From: Roseiterribacter gracilis
Lineage (GTDB): Bacteria > Pseudomonadota > Alphaproteobacteria > BOG-932 > Roseiterribacteraceae
NCBI GenBank assembly: GCA_018332375.1
Contig: BOPV01000001.1
Location: 1,426,001-1,490,000, forward strand
Reading direction: 5' to 3'
DNA: 64,000 nucleotides
In this document: one piece after another, positions 62,832 through 64,000 of the stretch
Layout of the letters: each line of letters opens with the position of its first letter
How positions within the stretch are numbered: the stretch's first letter is position 1
Made by a program: the position numbers and the translations under genes
The notes under the pieces: model-generated
What the model was told of the DNA's origin: nothing
Databases searched by the model: none
Seen by the model: the letters and a program-made list of their open reading frames with translations, nothing else

Positions 62832-64000
62832 ATGAGCGAACAAGATTGGGCGAACGAGACGTTGCTGATCCATGCGGGCCGCTTGCGCTCGCAATTCGAC
62901 GAAACGTCGGAAGCGATCTGGATGACGTCCGGTTACGTCTACAAGACCGCCGAAGAAGCCGAGTCCGCGTTCAAGAATGACGGCTCGCGCTTTGTCTATT
63001 CGCGCTATCGCAACCCGACCGTCGACATGTTCGAGCGCCGCATGGCGCTGTACGAAGGCGCCGAGCGCGCCTTCGCAACGTCGAGCGGCATGGCCGCCGT
63101 CTATGCGGCACTCGCCGCCGGCTTGAAAGCGGGCGATCGCATCGTAGCGCCGCACGCGCTGTTCGGCTCGTGCCTCTACATCATCAACGACATTCTCGGC
63201 CGCTTTGGCGTGCAGGCGACGTTGGTCGACGGCACCGATCTGGCGCAATGGCGCGAAGCCCTGTCGCGCCCGGCCAATATCGTGTTTCTGGAATCGCCGG
63301 CCAATCCGATGCTCGACATCGTCGACATTCGCGAAGTCGCAAAGCTGGCGCACGCCGCCGGTGCGCTGGTGGTGGTCGATAATGTGTTCGCGACGCCGGT
63401 GCTGCAGAAACCACTACAGCTTGGCGCCGACGTCGTCGTCTATTCCGCGACCAAACATATCGACGGCCAGGGACGCTGTCTGGGCGGCGTCATTCTGTGC
63501 AGCAATGCCTATGGCGAGAAAGTCGCACCCTTCCTGCGCCACACCGGCCCGTCTTTGTCGCCGTTCAATGCCTGGGTGTTGCTGAAAGGACTGGAGACGC
63601 TGGAACTACGCGTTGCGCGCCACGTCGAGAACGCAGCCAAGCTTGCAGCCGCGCTGGAACACCATCCCAAGATCGAACGCCTGTCCTATCCCGGCCTGAA
63701 ATCGCATCCGCAGCACGCGCTGGCGGCGGCGCAGATGAAAGGCGGCTTCGGCAATCTGATCGCGTTCAACATCAAAGGCGGCAAGGACGGCGCGTTCGCT
63801 GCGTTGAACCGGCTGCAGCTGATCGCGATCTCGAACAATCTCGGCGATGCGAAGTCGTTGATCACCCATCCGGCGACGACGACGCATCAGCGCCTGACCG
63901 ACGCCGAACGCGCCCGCGTCGGCATCACCGACGGGACGGTGCGTTTGTCGGTCGGCTTGGAGAATGCCGACGATCTGCTGAAGGATCTGACGAACGCGCT
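62832..64000 (+). CDS. metZ: O-succinylhomoserine sulfhydrylase, 3' partial
   Basis: 389 complete codons are present and the frame is still open at the window edge. A PLP-dependent Cys/Met metabolism enzyme making homocysteine from O-succinylhomoserine and sulfide. 'YSRYRNPTVDMFERRMALYEGAE', 'ATSSGMAAVYAAL', 'VVDNVFATPVLQKPLQLGADV' regions and the PLP Lys K208 in 'YSATKHIDGQGRCLGG' match MetZ rather than MetB. Controlled by the SAM-II riboswitch upstream. Confidence 0.93.
   Translation, partial: MSEQDWANETLLIHAGRLRSQFDETSEAIWMTSGYVYKTAEEAESAFKNDGSRFVYSRYRNPTVDMFERRMALYEGAERAFATSSGMAAVYAALAAGLKAGDRIVAPHALFGSCLYIINDILGRFGVQATLVDGTDLAQWREALSRPANIVFLESPANPMLDIVDIREVAKLAHAAGALVVVDNVFATPVLQKPLQLGADVVVYSATKHIDGQGRCLGGVILCSNAYGEKVAPFLRHTGPSLSPFNAWVLLKGLETLELRVARHVENAAKLAAALEHHPKIERLSYPGLKSHPQHALAAAQMKGGFGNLIAFNIKGGKDGAFAALNRLQLIAISNNLGDAKSLITHPATTTHQRLTDAERARVGITDGTVRLSVGLENADDLLKDLTNA

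Noticed and set aside
1..64000. tRNA, rRNA, CRISPR arrays and insertion sequences
   Set aside because: No cloverleaf-like segments, rRNA signatures, regularly spaced repeats or transposase genes were recognised in the gaps, all of which are under 300 bases.

Overview
The window is a gene-dense, GC-rich chromosomal segment with about 62 protein genes, many overlapping by 1-4 bases. No rRNA, tRNA, CRISPR array or prophage was seen. Several features point to an alphaproteobacterium, probably Rhodospirillales-like: a sigma-32 gene beside carD and a 7Fe ferredoxin, class I lysyl-tRNA synthetase, a SAM-II riboswitch before metZ, an Irr-type iron box before ahpC, and ubiE-coaBC-dut linkage. The genus cannot be fixed from sequence reading alone.

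Layout. 0-0.75 kb: two single-domain response regulators, the first cut by the window edge. 0.8-16.4 kb: a DNA-repair and redox-stress region. It holds an ATP-dependent DNA ligase with an HxlR regulator and a divergent quinone reductase, the ligase-associated MBL exonuclease, small secreted proteins, hydrolases, ahpC-ahpD, an MTA/SAH nucleosidase, and then an operon of Lhr-Core helicase, PdeM-type phosphoesterase, photolyase and a FAD oxidoreductase. 16.4-21.6 kb: a divergent PEP-carboxylase-like protein, an EamA transporter and an unknown conserved-looking protein. 21.7-24.9 kb: fdxA-like ferredoxin, carD with a structured leader, a degenerate PPP-family phosphatase and rpoH. 24.9-28.4 kb: leuC, a DUF4282 protein, leuD and leuB. 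28.4-31.8 kb, minus strand: pyrD, a double-ATPase ABC protein and an exported unknown. 32.2-35.2 kb: a gtrABC-like glycosylation set. 35.3-39.7 kb: an S24-like regulator without its catalytic residues, a YjgN/M48 pair and lysK. 39.9-48.5 kb: a PAS sensor kinase, a DinG-like helicase, ubiE, coaBC, dut, an Rrf2 regulator and cysK. 48.5-58.1 kb: a DUF559 nuclease in a repeat cassette, DUF4337, mutS, an M16 peptidase, EamA and MFS transporters, and an empty copy of the cassette. 58.2-64 kb: a LysR regulator with a divergent small target gene, an FtsH paralogue, three TonB-C-only proteins, and metZ under a SAM-II riboswitch, cut by the right edge.

How the genes fit together. The ligase, exonuclease, Lhr-Core and phosphoesterase match the known four-gene bacterial repair cluster. 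Here it is split into two halves by genes for oxidative stress, and the second half also carries photolyase. Sulfur metabolism appears twice, as Rrf2-cysK with a candidate operator and as riboswitch-controlled metZ. The least explained items are the DUF559 repeat cassette with its empty sister copy, the catalytically dead-looking phosphatase between carD and rpoH, the PEPC-like protein with altered active-site motifs, and the trio of exported TonB-C proteins.
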